Source of the DNA: Trichostrongylus colubriformis
Taxonomy: Eukaryota > Nematoda > Chromadorea > Rhabditida > Trichostrongylidae
Direction: 5' to 3'
DNA: 64,000 nucleotides
Assembly (NCBI GenBank): GCA_963978905.1
Contig: OZ022258.1
Span: 31,996,716 to 32,060,715, forward strand
Shown one piece after another: positions 43,693 to 54,673 of this stretch. Each line of letters starts with the position of its first letter. Positions within the stretch are counted from its first letter, which is position 1. The notes beneath the pieces are model-generated. The model worked only from the letters and a program-made list of their open reading frames with translations. It did not search any database and was not told the origin of the DNA. A program made the translations under genes and the position numbers.

Positions 43693-45388
43693 CTGAAAAC
43701 TATTCTAACCTTTCTCGCATGGTGCACCCCTTTTTCGGTATTCTGTCGAACATTTTCGAGGGTCAAAACATGACGACTGCGGCCTAACAGCAGGAAACAA
43801 AATCTGCGTCGCGGATGCGTCGTGCGTCACGATGTGTGCAAGGTAGGGTTGCTGTGTATAGCTGGAGTGAAGTGATTCCCCGAACTACACTTTACCCGGA
43901 CTTGAGTCGTTTCACAACTGTCCGTAGTGTTCTTAAGGAGTGAGAAAATGTTCCGTTGTTAACGAAGATTAGGACCAAGCCAAGAAAATTTTTAAACTAG
44001 CAAATAGCAGCTTTGTTGGATGTAAATGAATGAGGGCTACAAAATGTGTACATGCGATATGGGGGGTGCGAAACAAAAGAGAGTGTTTGTCACACAAACA
44101 GTCTTCACCCCAAAATACCGTTTATTTGCATGCAGAAGGCAGAAAAGAACATTCCATGGTGGGATGTGGCTTCCGGTCAAATGTGGATCTATTGTAACGA
44201 TTCCCCATTCAAGGAGTGGGGGATGATCCAGGACAGCGAAACCACAGCCAGTATGGAGTAATTGTGGCCTTGTACAGCAGCCCTCCCTTTCACGGAGTAT
44301 TAAAAAAGGTTATTAGCCATGCCTGAAGTAGCTAGTGATTGAATAAAAACAGGAGCTGGTTTTCAATTTTCGATAGCTGCTGGTTTTTGCCGCAGCCTGC
44401 GATGCGAAAGTTGTAATTGGGTGGCTGGGTTATGCGCAAAGGCTTCGGTCTCGGGCGGGACTCGAACCCGCATTCCATGCTTTGCACGACTAAACAAAAA
44501 ACTCATGCTTTGCATGGAGTGCGAAATCGAGTCCCGTCCGAGATAGAAGCTTTTGCCCATGACTCAGCAACCTAATAACAAAAAACAGAAATCGCTGCAA
44601 GAAAACAACAGCTCCGCGTTGTTTTTTGGCAAAAATAGCCGTGACTTCATGGCGTGCTATCGCGATGACGGGATTAAAACTTGCACATCCAAGCATCTCG
44701 GAAAGATCTCTGAGGCGTCAGTCCGCACACTCAAGCGTATATTTTTGCCCAAGTCTTGAAGGAAGAATGAAAGATTTCTTCACCATGCTGGGCTCTAAGA
44801 CTGTGATTGGGGTAATGTGGGTGGTAAGGAATCCCTAAAAGCTGTCACCAACTTGAAAACTATGGGTCTAGGAAGCCTTACTCCGCCGCGGAGAGCGCGC
44901 CTTTGAGCTGTGGTGGAGGCGGCCTCTTTAGCTCCAGCCCTTTTAAGCTTCAGCTTTCTTGGCTCGGTCTGCCTCCTAGCGACGAGAATCCCTGATTGGC
45001 TGGAGAGCCAAGGAGCTGTGGCAGGGTTGAAGATATCGCGGCGTGCTTTCTCAGTTCTAACAGAAAGTCACTCCAAAAAATAAATGTCGTTGTATTTCCG
45101 AACACCTCTCCGTGTTTACGACTTGGCACCATGCCAATAGAAAACTCGTCGACTGACCCCTCCTGACGGAAAGATCGTCCGCGTCGAGAATCAACGGTAG
45201 GAGAGGGGTCTTATTTTTCGGGTCCTCAGCCCTTTTGTTCTGTTTTTTCTTCACCTTCGTATTAGTGATCACATCGACTTTCATATTCACTACATCACTA
45301 CATTTTTCACTATTCGTCCGAATTTCCACTATCACTTCCTTTGAGTGAAAATAGCGTCCTAGTGGGATGCCTCCCCCTCATTGCGATA
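43693..45388. other. Unassigned region
   Basis: Apart from the tRNA-like inverted repeat at 44416-44578, nothing was recognised. Short ORFs lack domains. Confidence 0.3.
44416..44578. repeat. Inverted pair of tRNA-derived sequences
   Basis: Minus strand 44458-44468 reads GGTTCGAGTCC, a perfect RNA polymerase III B box, inside a T-arm-like GCGGGTTCGAGTCCCGC. The neighbouring right half (44502-44578) is a diverged inverted copy (GGGACTCGATTTCGC). Both halves continue for about 40 bases beyond the tRNA-like part with shared sequence (AAGC, then TTTGC.CATAACCCAGC-like text). A complete cloverleaf could not be drawn, so this is more likely a SINE-type pair than a tRNA gene. Confidence 0.5.
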
Positions 45389-45393
45389 GCACC

Positions 45394-46085
45394 TGTCGAG
45401 GAACGCGACTGTCCCTGTGGGCGCACCGCGCGCCCGGCCCCGCCCCCAGTCCGTGGCTCTATAAAAGGGTCGCCACTGCCAGTCGGTGCTTACACACTTT
45501 CCCCCGGGAGGAGAGGGCACCGGGCTAAGGCTGCTAGGATGCCATGCCGGACTGTTGAGGGTGAGAGCTTGTCTCTCACACTCTGCAGGCCGTCAAGGGC
45601 GCGGTGCGGTCGGGCGGACCGCGGCCGATGTGGTTGAGCGCTGGCATGCCCACGTCCGTTACACCCGAGGACGTGGACGGCTGCAGGCGGGGTAAGGAGC
45701 CTGCAGGAGTGCAGGAAGTTACCGCAGTTACCGCTAATGATCCAATAGTTGACCCTTGGAGAGATGAACACGGTCGGACCTGAGTCCGGGCAGGATGATA
45801 AGAGCAGGGCGACTATTGTAAATAACATGTACATAATAAATATGGGTGCTATAATCCTTGTACCTGTTGTCGTACGGAGTGTAGGTTATAGGTAGAAGTG
45901 CGGGAGCCGATACCTCCGGGAAGCGGCGGCCATACTGTGGGGAAAGCAGTATGGCTCCTGGGGAAGCCCACGTGGACAGTGACAACCCGCAGGCATAGCA
46001 GCTGGGTGGTATAGAGTCCGGAGACCCGCAACCACGATGCTGTTGCGCTAGCGGTTAGGAGGGCAACCGCCCGAGAGCCGCAACA
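45394..46085 (+). repeat. BEL/Pao 5' LTR
   Basis: Begins TGTCGAGGAACGC and ends CCGCAACA. It carries a TATA box and a polyadenylation signal AATAAA at 45835-45840. It is the same length as the 3' LTR after removal of the insertion (453 plus 239 bases) and nearly identical in sequence. Confidence 0.92.
45460..45467 (+). promoter_or_regulatory. TATA box of the BEL/Pao LTR
   Basis: TATAAAAG preceded by GC-rich sequence (GGCCCCGCCCCC). CAGTCGGTGCTTACAC about 25 bases downstream is the likely start region. The same box is at 51340-51347 in the 3' LTR and in degenerate form near 19412. Confidence 0.8.
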
Positions 46086-46100
46086 TGGTGCAATCGGACC
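46086..46100 (+). other. Primer binding site
   Basis: TGGTGCAATCGGACC directly follows the LTR end CA. TGG complements the CCA end of a tRNA, as expected for minus-strand priming. The exact tRNA was not identified. Confidence 0.7.
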
Positions 46101-47403
46101 GTGGATTCGGGCCCGTCTGTTGTGCGTCGCAACAGGGTCCCAGGAGAGGATGGCCTACCACTTAGGGTCTCGTCCTCTGTTCCGTGGGTCTGGATGAATA
46201 TTGCGGAGTATCAGACCTTTGAGGGGCACTCGAGTTTCCCCGCCCTCACCACCTCGAGTGCATATCCCAAATTCTGGCTTAGCCAACCCCTTCTGGTATG
46301 GGATCCACACTGGGATGTCAAGCACCGGCCGAAGAGGAGGGAGCATTGGGTCCGTAGGACTGTGGCAACCTGCCGACTTGTGCTTCCACTGCGCAGTCCT
46401 CTTCGTTCGGTGTGAAGCCCGAGTTAGGGGGGCGACCCTGCTGCACACTTCATAGTCAGGAGTCACTCGGCTATGGTACTGGATTAGGCTGGTGAGCCGA
46501 CCAGTATCGGGTTACTTGTACGGGGGTACAGGTATTTCTGGAGCGCTTCAAGGGAAGGACTTCCCCCGAAGTGCACTGTCCGTTGGCATGGGAGTCTTCG
46601 GGTGGGGGAAGTAGCTCCGAGCCATTGCGGGGGCATGGCAACTAGGACCAGTAGTGGGCACGGCGTTACTTTTACTTGGGTTTCGTATCAGTGAGGGGCC
46701 ATAGAAGGGTCTGGTATATCCGTATTCATCCCAGGTGAGCGTTTCCGGTACTTGTCGCGAATTCCATTTCAGGACAAAACATTCCCCTTTTCCTACTCAT
46801 CTACTCACTATAACATCTGCAGCAGTACAGCCCCAGTTGATAAGTATCACCTTCTTTCTTCGCTCATTGCGTATGTCTACAGTGTTTTTCGCTTATTTTT
46901 GAGTGTCCTCACCTCCCACATTGTTCCGTTATTTTCATATGGTGTAATTGTTTTCACTTGTTCTCGCATCCTACTCCTCTAGTATCCTCTAGTCCCCTTT
47001 TCCTTCAATGTCCCCTTTTCCGCTCAATTCCTCTTTTCTCCTTTTTCGGTCCCTTTTCGCCTTATTTTGTCGAGTCCCTCCGATTTCGAACGATGATTCC
47101 ATTTACATCTTTTCCTGCCCGAGATCGATGAGATCGGCGAGAATCGATGCCGTTCTCAGCTCTCGCTGCGCTTTCCCACGCTCTAGCTGATAAAGAGCGG
47201 AGAGAGCACACATATGCATGAGAGCGCAGTTAGCGCCAGAAGAAAGTCGCACGCTATTGATTGCGCCTTGCGCAGCTCTCTCATGTGACGTCATGAGAGC
47301 GCCGCTGTCGGCAACTCAATCCATAACGTGTCGACTTATTGATTATTTTCGCGTTCAGCCTTATATATCGCGACTCGCCGTGACATTTCTACCCTAAGTC
47401 ATC
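46101..47403 (+). other. Long 5' leader of the BEL/Pao element
   Basis: About 1.3 kb between the primer binding site and gag without a coding frame of note. ORFs at 46101-46466 have no domain. The region probably holds packaging signals, by analogy with other LTR elements. Confidence 0.5.
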
Positions 47404-47802
47404 ATGACTGCTTCAATTGATTTTGACATTTTCAAACAAGAATTGGCACGAGCGATTCGCGAACTTCAGAACGCGAGCTCCACCGTCGACCTGCAGCTCC
47501 TTGGGGAGCTTTATCTCGACGATGAAGATCGCGACGATTCCTCATACAAGACACTCGTGGCAACCACGCAACGCAACCTTTTGGTTGCGCAGGCCCGACT
47601 CTCACGAGCGCTTCACGACGTGCAGCAGTACTGGGATTCAGTACTGCGGAGCACTGATCGATTGGGCGACGAGGAACAACGCCGCAACCTCTATGAGCAC
47701 GCCCTTCTCCATTGGCAAAGCCAAGGAGGGGATCAGGTTCAGAGGGAGGCTAAGAGCCTCGCCGACCAAATCGACACTGCTCTTCAACTGTTACCGCAGA
47801 TA

Positions 47803-48685
47803 TTAGGTTGGTGAAAAAGTCCTGGGACACCAATTTCAAAAAAAAGTTAAAATTCGAAAAAAGGATCCGTGGGTCGATCGACGTTACAGCCACACATTCG
47901 TAGATAACACTGAACTTATTTCGACTTATTTCGACTTGGGTGTCCCACGAACTGAGCGATTCAGATCGGTCATCGAGGTTAAGCATCGCTCAGTCTCTCC
48001 TCAGTCGATTCCGGATTAAGGACTTTCTGGGAAGGGTCGTTACAGGGGATGAATCCTGGGTCTTCTACGCGAATCATAGCAGGAGAGTCCAGTGGTTTCC
48101 CTAAGGAGAAGCGGCTCCGACTCAATCGAAGACAGACACCCATCAAGAAAAGGTGATGCTGTGCTGTTGGTGGGACTCACAAGGAATGCTTTGCCACGAA
48201 TTTCTCGAAAGTGGTACCACAGTAACCGCAATCATCTGGTCTAATCAGCTGCAGAAGTTGAGCGAGGCAATGCAACAAAAGCGGCCAGGACGAAACAAAG
48301 TTTACTTTCTTCATGACAACGCACGCCCTCATGTTGCAAGAATGTCTCGGGAGAAGTTGGAGGAGCTTGGATGGGAAGTACTGCCTCACCCTCCGTATTC
48401 GCCCGACCTTGCCCCTTCCGATTATCACCTATTTAGGGCCCTCAAACAAAATCTCAGAGATAAAGAATTTAATGATCAAGCTCAGCTTGAATCGGAGGTG
48501 ACGCGCTTCTTCGACTCACAGCCAGCTTCCTTCTGGAGAAAAGGTATTCGTGATCTGCCCAAAAAATGGCAAAGTGTTATCGAGGCAGAAGGTGATTACT
48601 TTGTGATTTGAAATGACGAAGAAATAAAGTTTTTAAAATTTGAAAGAAAAGTTCTCAGTGTCCCAGGACTTTTTCACCAACCTAA
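47803..48685 (+). mobile_element. Mariner relic inside gag
   Basis: Termini TTAGGTTGGTGAAAAAGTCC and complement, flanked by TA at 47801-47802 and 48686-48687. The 883-bp element lacks the N-terminal DNA-binding part of the transposase. Confidence 0.92.
48153..48611 (+). pseudogene. Mariner transposase C-terminal fragment
   Basis: A 152-residue open frame with the catalytic blocks VYFLHDNARPH and [16 protein letters not shown], and the terminal KGIRDLPKKWQSVIEAEGDY. The first catalytic Asp lies upstream in other frames (GDESWVFY near 48050), separated by a stop. The gene is a relic of a DD34D mariner transposase. Confidence 0.88.
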
Positions 48686-50040
48686 TATATACGCCGCACT
48701 TATCGCAAGCTGCTGATCGTCAGCCCACGACACCTACACAGCCTCTGCAGCGTAGGTTGGGACTGACGACACCAGCAACTCCAACGGCTATCAACAAGAA
48801 CCCCGACGGCAGTAGCCGCTGGGACGAAAAGTTGAAAACCGTTGAGCATTTACCGCAAACATCACCGCATGCTCAGGCTTGTTCCGAAGAAGAAATTCGT
48901 CAGGAACGACATGAGCTTTTACCGCAAGAACAATTTGTTCGCCTACCGAAGTTCGACCTGCCCATGTTTGCAGGCGACATCGATAAGTTCCCCGCGTTTT
49001 GGGATGCCTTCAATTCGGCTGTGCATGCCAACCCCACTATTTCACCTGTCGTCAAGTTCCTTCACTTGAGAAACCTTCTCAAGGGTGACGCACAGGCTGT
49101 CATAGCAGGATATGACATCACACAGTCTAATTATGAGCTGGCCATCAAGACGTTACACGAAACCTACTATAGACCTCAGTTAATCCGCACGCAACTCAGT
49201 GTGAGATTGCAGGCTATGAAACCTGCTGGCACATCACCGCTTCAGCAGAGGACCACGCTTGCACAGATAAGGTCCTTGTGGCTCCAACTTGAAAAACTTG
49301 GAGACCACGAGGACAATATCTTCGTGATGCGTCTCATTCGCCAGAAGTTTCCGCAGCGAACTCTAGAGCATTTAGGCACGATCGAAACGGCGGATCCTAC
49401 CCCATGGAAAGCTCCGCAGCTTCTTTCAGGCTCAGATCGCGCCATTAAGACGTTCGAGACTATCGCAGATACAGCAGAGCAAACTCATACGAATACATAT
49501 GCTCTTGCTGTACGCACTGAGACAGAAGCACGATCATTCAGTGAAGATTCATCGCGTTTCTGTCATCATTGTGGTCGCACTAGGTCACAGACGCCTACAC
49601 GGCGCGCTGCGACATCACGTTCACAATACCCCTGTGCATTTTGCAAGCGTTTTGGACACGCTACTGCAACTTGCCACCTGGTTACCACTACTGCAGCTCG
49701 TACAACAACAGTAATTGAAGAAGATCTCTGCCGTAAATGTTTCGCTCCTACACATTTTGCCTTTGAGTGCGACAGACCACCTTGCTCTCTCTGTCAGCGT
49801 GGCCACCATAGGACACTCTGTCCTAAGCACACTGCTGCGGCACAGAGCTCCAGAAGGACCCACAGAAACACACCTGCTAATCGTAGCGCAAGCAACCCTC
49901 ACGTAAGGCGTACTCCCACTTCTCGTTCATCATCAGGCCGTTTGAACAGAAATGTTCCCTTTGTAGGGCATGTTCAATGTCTTCACGCCCGTCACGACTC
50001 TCATTTAGAGAATCCCGACAAAACTTTACAGCCGAAGTAA

Positions 50041-51273
50041 TTAAAGCTAGATGGCTTTCGGCTCCCCAAGTTACCGAAACAAGATGCTCCTTCAAACACC
50101 TCAACTCGTTCTTCCAGTTACACGGCCCCCACTTCTTCTCGTGGTCGGGAGGCTGGACCTAGTCCAGATATTCTTGATCGAGGGACGTGATCGGGAACAA
50201 ACTGTGAGAACGATATTGAGTGAGGCTGAGCACAGAGGTTACCGCCTTTGGACATTATTTACTGAACTGTTGACAAGTTATCGCTTCTGTTGTAGTCTCA
50301 GTTGTTACCGCCTTTGTTGAAGGCTTTGGCAGACCCTCTTTCCATTATGTAGTTCATCCATAGAAGTCCTTTTAGCTAACAGTTGAGTAGTCAACAGTTG
50401 TAGTCATTTTCAGCCAATCTCTGTAGTCAGATAAATTAATCATTTCAGGAAACCTTGTCTGCCATTAGCTTTGGGGTTACCGCATTTTCCCTCTACTGCT
50501 AGAGTAGAAACTCAACAGCAGTTACCGCCGATATCCGGCGCCATGGAGGATCGACGATGATGGGCAAGGACGGTCGGCAGAGATGGGCAAGGGCAGTCAA
50601 CTAAGATGGGCACGTGGCAGCAACATGGACGTCGATATTAGCCGACAACAACAACAACAACGTCATCGTCGTCTTGTGGCTGTCAACAACAACAACGTCG
50701 TCGTCTGGTGGCTGTTTGATGGAGATGGCGGTGGAAGATAGATGCTGGCAGAAGGAGTTGGTCGGACTTGTGGAGGAAGTGGTGCAGGAAGGCGAGGATC
50801 TCGGCAGTTCAATCGTATCTCCCCCTTTTTTGAGCGCCCTTAAGGCGCTCTTCCTTTTTCCCTTTTTGAGGTGCCCTTAAGGCACCTTGTGTGTCGTTTT
50901 GTATGTTTTTTTAGAGTGTCCTTAAGACACTCTTTCCCGCTTTTGCTGTGCTGTTGTGTTCTTACCCGTAGGAGTTCTTGTCGCTCATGTCTTGTAATAT
51001 TTTTGTGCACCCTTAAGGTGTTCTTGCAGTTCGGTTTCCTTTGGGCGGCCCTTAAGGCACCCTATATTGTCATGAGTTTTCTGACTCGTAGGGACCTGCC
51101 GTTAGGTAGTTTAACTACAAGGGATGACCGTGCTGGCCCATGCCGTCTTGCACTTTATCAACAGGGGTTTTCAGGTCGGCCATCTACATCTGGGCCAGAT
51201 AGCAGTGGACGTTCGGTTCCCCCCAGGTGCAGTCGTTGCGCGCCCCGGAGCCATTCTTTTTCGCTCTCGGGAG
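50041..51273 (+). other. 3' noncoding region of the BEL/Pao element
   Basis: Where pol should lie there is only noncoding text. It holds CAACAACAAC runs (50644-50700), repeated GTTACCGC words and the hairpin array. A clear polypurine tract before the 3' LTR was not seen. Confidence 0.6.
50832..51067 (+). repeat. Array of five CTTAA-loop hairpins
   Basis: Stem-loops with the same CTTAA loop lie at 50832-50850 (GAGCGCC / GGCGCTC), 50869-50887 (AGGTGCC / GGCACCT), 50914-50932 (GAGTGTC / GACACTC), 51005-51023 (imperfect, CACC / GGTG) and about 51044-51062 (imperfect). The first three stems are perfect 7-bp helices with different sequences, while loop and spacing are kept. The spacers are T-rich. 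Confidence 0.85.
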
Positions 51274-51810
51274 TGTCACGGAACGCGACTGTCCCTGTGG
51301 GCTCACCGCGCGCCCGGCCCCGCCCCCAGTCCGTGGCTCTATAAAAGGGTCGCCACTGCCAGTCGGTGCTTACACACTTTCCGCCGGGAGGAGAGGGCAC
51401 CGGGCTAAGGCTGCTAGGATGCCATGCCGGACTATTGAGGGTGAGAGCTTGTCTCTCACACTCTGCAGGCCGTCAAGGGCGCGGTGCGGTCGGGCGGACC
51501 GCGGCCGGCGTGGTTGAGCGCTGGCATGCCCACGTCCGTTACACCCGAGGACGTGGACGGCTGCAGGCGGGGTAAGTAGCCTGCAGGGGTGCAGGAAGTT
51601 ACCGCAGTTACCGCTAGTGATCCAATAGTTAACCCTTGGGGAGATGAGCACGGTCGGACCTGAGTCCGGGCAGGATGATAAGAGCAGGGCGACTATTGTG
51701 AATAACATGTACATAATAAATATGGGATCCGTCATTCGTCCATCATTCATTTTATTCACGATCATTCCATTCGTCTACCCTCACCGCGGGCGGTTGGTTT
51801 CCTGCCTACG

Positions 51811-54673
51811 ATGACTTCGCCGTCAAACCCAGCAGGCAGTAGCGACTCCCGTGCAAGAACCTTCATGAAGATAGCCACTGTCAATGTCCGAGGCCTGCGC
51901 TCTCAACAGCGACTCGCGGATTTCGAAACCAATGTCAAGAATGTCAGTTTTCTGTGCTCGGACTGGCTGAAACTCGAAGACCTAACCGTGAGTGCACTCA
52001 TCTTGGATCTTGTTTTGTGCTCTACAACAGTGGACGTTGTAACAATGTCCCCACATATGCTGGTGTAGGGCTGTATATGTCGTCACGTATGCACAAAAAG
52101 CTTGTTGGTGTACGTTACATGAGCGATCGCGTAATCCAAGCCGAATTTATTGTAAAGAGAAGACGTCTTAGCCTCATTCAAGTGCACGCACCGACCTCTG
52201 CAGCCCCAGACGATGAGTTTGAACGATTCCTAGAAGAAATAGAAGCTGCAAGATTAACCACAAAAAGCACAGTAGTACCAGAAATCATATGTGGCGACTT
52301 TAATGCAGTTGTTGGGCGCTCGAAGAACAAAGAAATTGTTTGTGGTCCTTTTGGAACTGGTAACCGAAACGACCGGGGTGTTTCCCTGCTTTCCTTCTGC
52401 GACGCAAATAGTCTAATTGTTGCCAACACATTCTTCAAAAAGCGATTTGGTCGAAAATGGACATGGAGAAGTCCGAATGGGAACACCCGCAGTGAAATAG
52501 ACCACGTGTTGTGCAAGAATCTTAAGTACGTTCGCGACGTGTCGACTCTTTCCGGATGCAACGTTGGGAGTGGCCATCGAATAGTGCGAATAACTCTGGC
52601 GATGTGCATGAGGCCTACCCGTTTCCCGCAAAAGCCAAGACAATCACCTCCATTGTTCGACAAGCTAAAACTACAGGCTGCAATGGCAACCCAGCCGCGT
52701 CCGGTGAACGGCTTTGACATCTCAAGTTTTGTGCACGCTGCGCCCAGTTGCATGGCCATAACACAAACACGGCAGGAAATGGTGGGGCGAATCTCTGATA
52801 GAACACTGGCACTAATGGCAGAGAGAAGAAAGCAAAAGTTTGGACTTGCAAATGGATCAACATCTATTGTGCTATACACGCTACTGTGCAAACAAGTTAG
52901 GTGGTCACTCACCGATGATCTCCGTAAGCACAACGACCGTGTCATGCAAAACGCAATAGGAAAATTGAAGATAAGGCATGCACGACATGAGTTAGCCTAT
53001 GAACGAAAACAAATAGCCCAACTCCGATATCCTGATGGTACCCTATCATCGACCCTTCACGAAGCCATGGTCATTGCAACTGCATTCTACAACAACCTCT
53101 ACAAATCCCACAATGGTCCTTTCGTTTTCTCAGCGACCGGCTCACTCAGACGCCCGATCACAGCAGACGAACTTCGCGAAGCATGTAAGAGAATCCGTGG
53201 AAATACTGCACCTGGTGCTGACGGAATCCCATCTGGAGTAACGAAGTATCTGATGCCTCTATGCGCGGATGACCTTGCCAGAGTACTAAACCAGCATTTC
53301 GAGTCCAACAAGTTCCCAGAAAACCTTGTCAAAGCCAAAACCATTCTCCTCTACAAGAAAGGAGACCCACTAAATATTAGCAACTACAGACCAATCTCTC
53401 TACTATCAACTGTCCTCAAAGTTCTTACCCGTGCACTGGCCCGCCGAGTAGAAGAAGTGGCTTCGGAGTTCATCCCAAATGAACATGCTGGGTTCAGACG
53501 TAACTTTCCCACCCGTGATCACATCATGTCCGTCAACTTACTGATTGAGAAATGTTGTGAATGGAGAAAGCCGCTACATATGGTCTTCATTGACTACCAA
53601 AAAGCTTTTGATACCATCGAGTACGAGATTATTTGGAAGGCACTGGAAAAGTTCGGAGTAGATGACTGCACTGTTCGAATGATAAAACAACTGTATGCTG
53701 CTGGACGATCGTTTTTGGTCCTGGACTCTATGGAGATGGAGATTGATATTCAGCGAGGTGTCAGACAAGGCGACTCATTATCTCCACTCTTGTTTGTTTT
53801 GACTCTCCAATCGTGTTGATAATCAGCGAGGTGTCAGACAAGGCGACTCATTATCTCCACTCTTGTTTGTTTTGACTCTCCAATCGTGTCTTGCTGACGT
53901 CGACTGGGGTGACCAAGGGTACCAAATCGAACGGTATCATCTGAATTATCTTGCCTACGCCGACGACATCTTTCTATGTTCATCAACCGTCGATGGGCTA
54001 CAAACAATGCTCAATAAACTCATCGATGCGACCAAGACGGCTGGGCTCGAAGTAAATGCAAGCAAAACAAAATGGATGTCGAGCAACCCTAACGGACAAC
54101 AACTCAGAGCCAATGGCGAAGAAATTGAGCTGGTATCGTCTTTCGTATATTTGGGCCAACTTGTATGTTTCCCCCAAGATCGTCTACAAGAAATAAGTCG
54201 AAGGATAAGTGCCGCGTGGAACATTAACAGAAGAGTCCGAACATTGCTGAAAAGTCGAATGACGTCACTTATGATCAGGCGACGCTTCTTCCACATATGC
54301 GTGTTACCCACTCTCCTGTACGGATGTGAAACGTGGGCCTTGACAAAGACAGCCGAGGACCGTCTGAAAAAATGTCAACGACGAATGGAGCGCCAAATGT
54401 TAGGCCTTCGACTTCGCGACCGAGTATCAAACACAACACTGCGAGCGAGGACTAAACTAACAGAGTTACGCGAATAAGTTGATGACAAGAGACCACACAC
54501 GGTGGGAAGTACGGCTATTGAACTGGAAGCCCAATGGAAACAGATCAGTTGGACGACCACGTATGCGATGGGAAGATGATATCAAGATGTTCGCTGGAGT
54601 AGATTGGAAGGACATGGCTACAACTTCTGAATGGTTTGAGATCATGGCCCGTTTCTCTGTTTATGTCAGATGA
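51811..54673 (+). pseudogene. RTE-type endonuclease / reverse transcriptase, broken
   Basis: AP endonuclease motifs: IATVNVRGLRS (51868), LGLAETRR, ICGDFNAVVGR, SEIDHVL. RT motifs: LYKKGDPLNISNYRPISLLS, FIDYQKAFDTIEY, GVRQGDSLSPLLF and catalytic YADD (in LAYADDIFLCSS). C-terminal RTE motif: NRSVGRPRMRWEDD. Frames change near 51950 and near 54470, and a 73-bp tandem duplication brings a stop near 53817. The protein is therefore inactive. Confidence 0.92.
53751..53889 (+). repeat. 73-bp tandem duplication in the RTE-type RT
   Basis: 66 bases from 53751 (CAGCGAGGTGTCAGACAAGG) recur from 53824 with TGATAAT between them. The duplication repeats the GVRQGDSLSPLLF motif and introduces a stop. Confidence 0.95.

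Larger units (their letters stand above)
47404..50040 (+). pseudogene. BEL/Pao Gag, interrupted by a mariner
   Basis: Coding parts are 47404-47802 and 48688-50040. Removing the mariner and one TA joins them in frame to 583 codons. The N-terminus (ATG 47404) is helical. The central part matches the DUF1759 gag domain of Pao elements: LPKFDLPMFAGDIDKFPAFW, then FLHLRNLLKGDAQAVIAGYD and HETYYRPQLI. Three Cys/His knuckles follow, CAFCKRFGHATATC, CRKCFAPTHFAFEC and CSLCQRGHHRTLC. Gag forms the particle and binds element RNA. The downstream frame after 50040 does not continue into a protease; a short Ser/Thr-rich frame ends near 50190. Confidence 0.9.

Noticed and set aside
44443..44475. Complete tRNA gene on the minus strand.
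   Set aside because: T-arm and B box are good, but no matching 5' acceptor strand, D arm or anticodon arm could be placed.
45341..45834. Protein-coding gene over the BEL/Pao LTR (both strands open).
   Set aside because: The frames are open because the LTR is GC-rich; the same frames recur in the 3' LTR and the region has a TATA box, poly(A) signal and LTR boundaries.
50614..50710. Poly-Asn coding segment.
   Set aside because: CAACAACAAC repeats in the noncoding 3' region of the BEL/Pao element, without a supported gene.
52178..52945. Minus-strand ORF of 255 residues.
   Set aside because: Opposite strand of the RTE-type endonuclease, which has clear AP endonuclease motifs.
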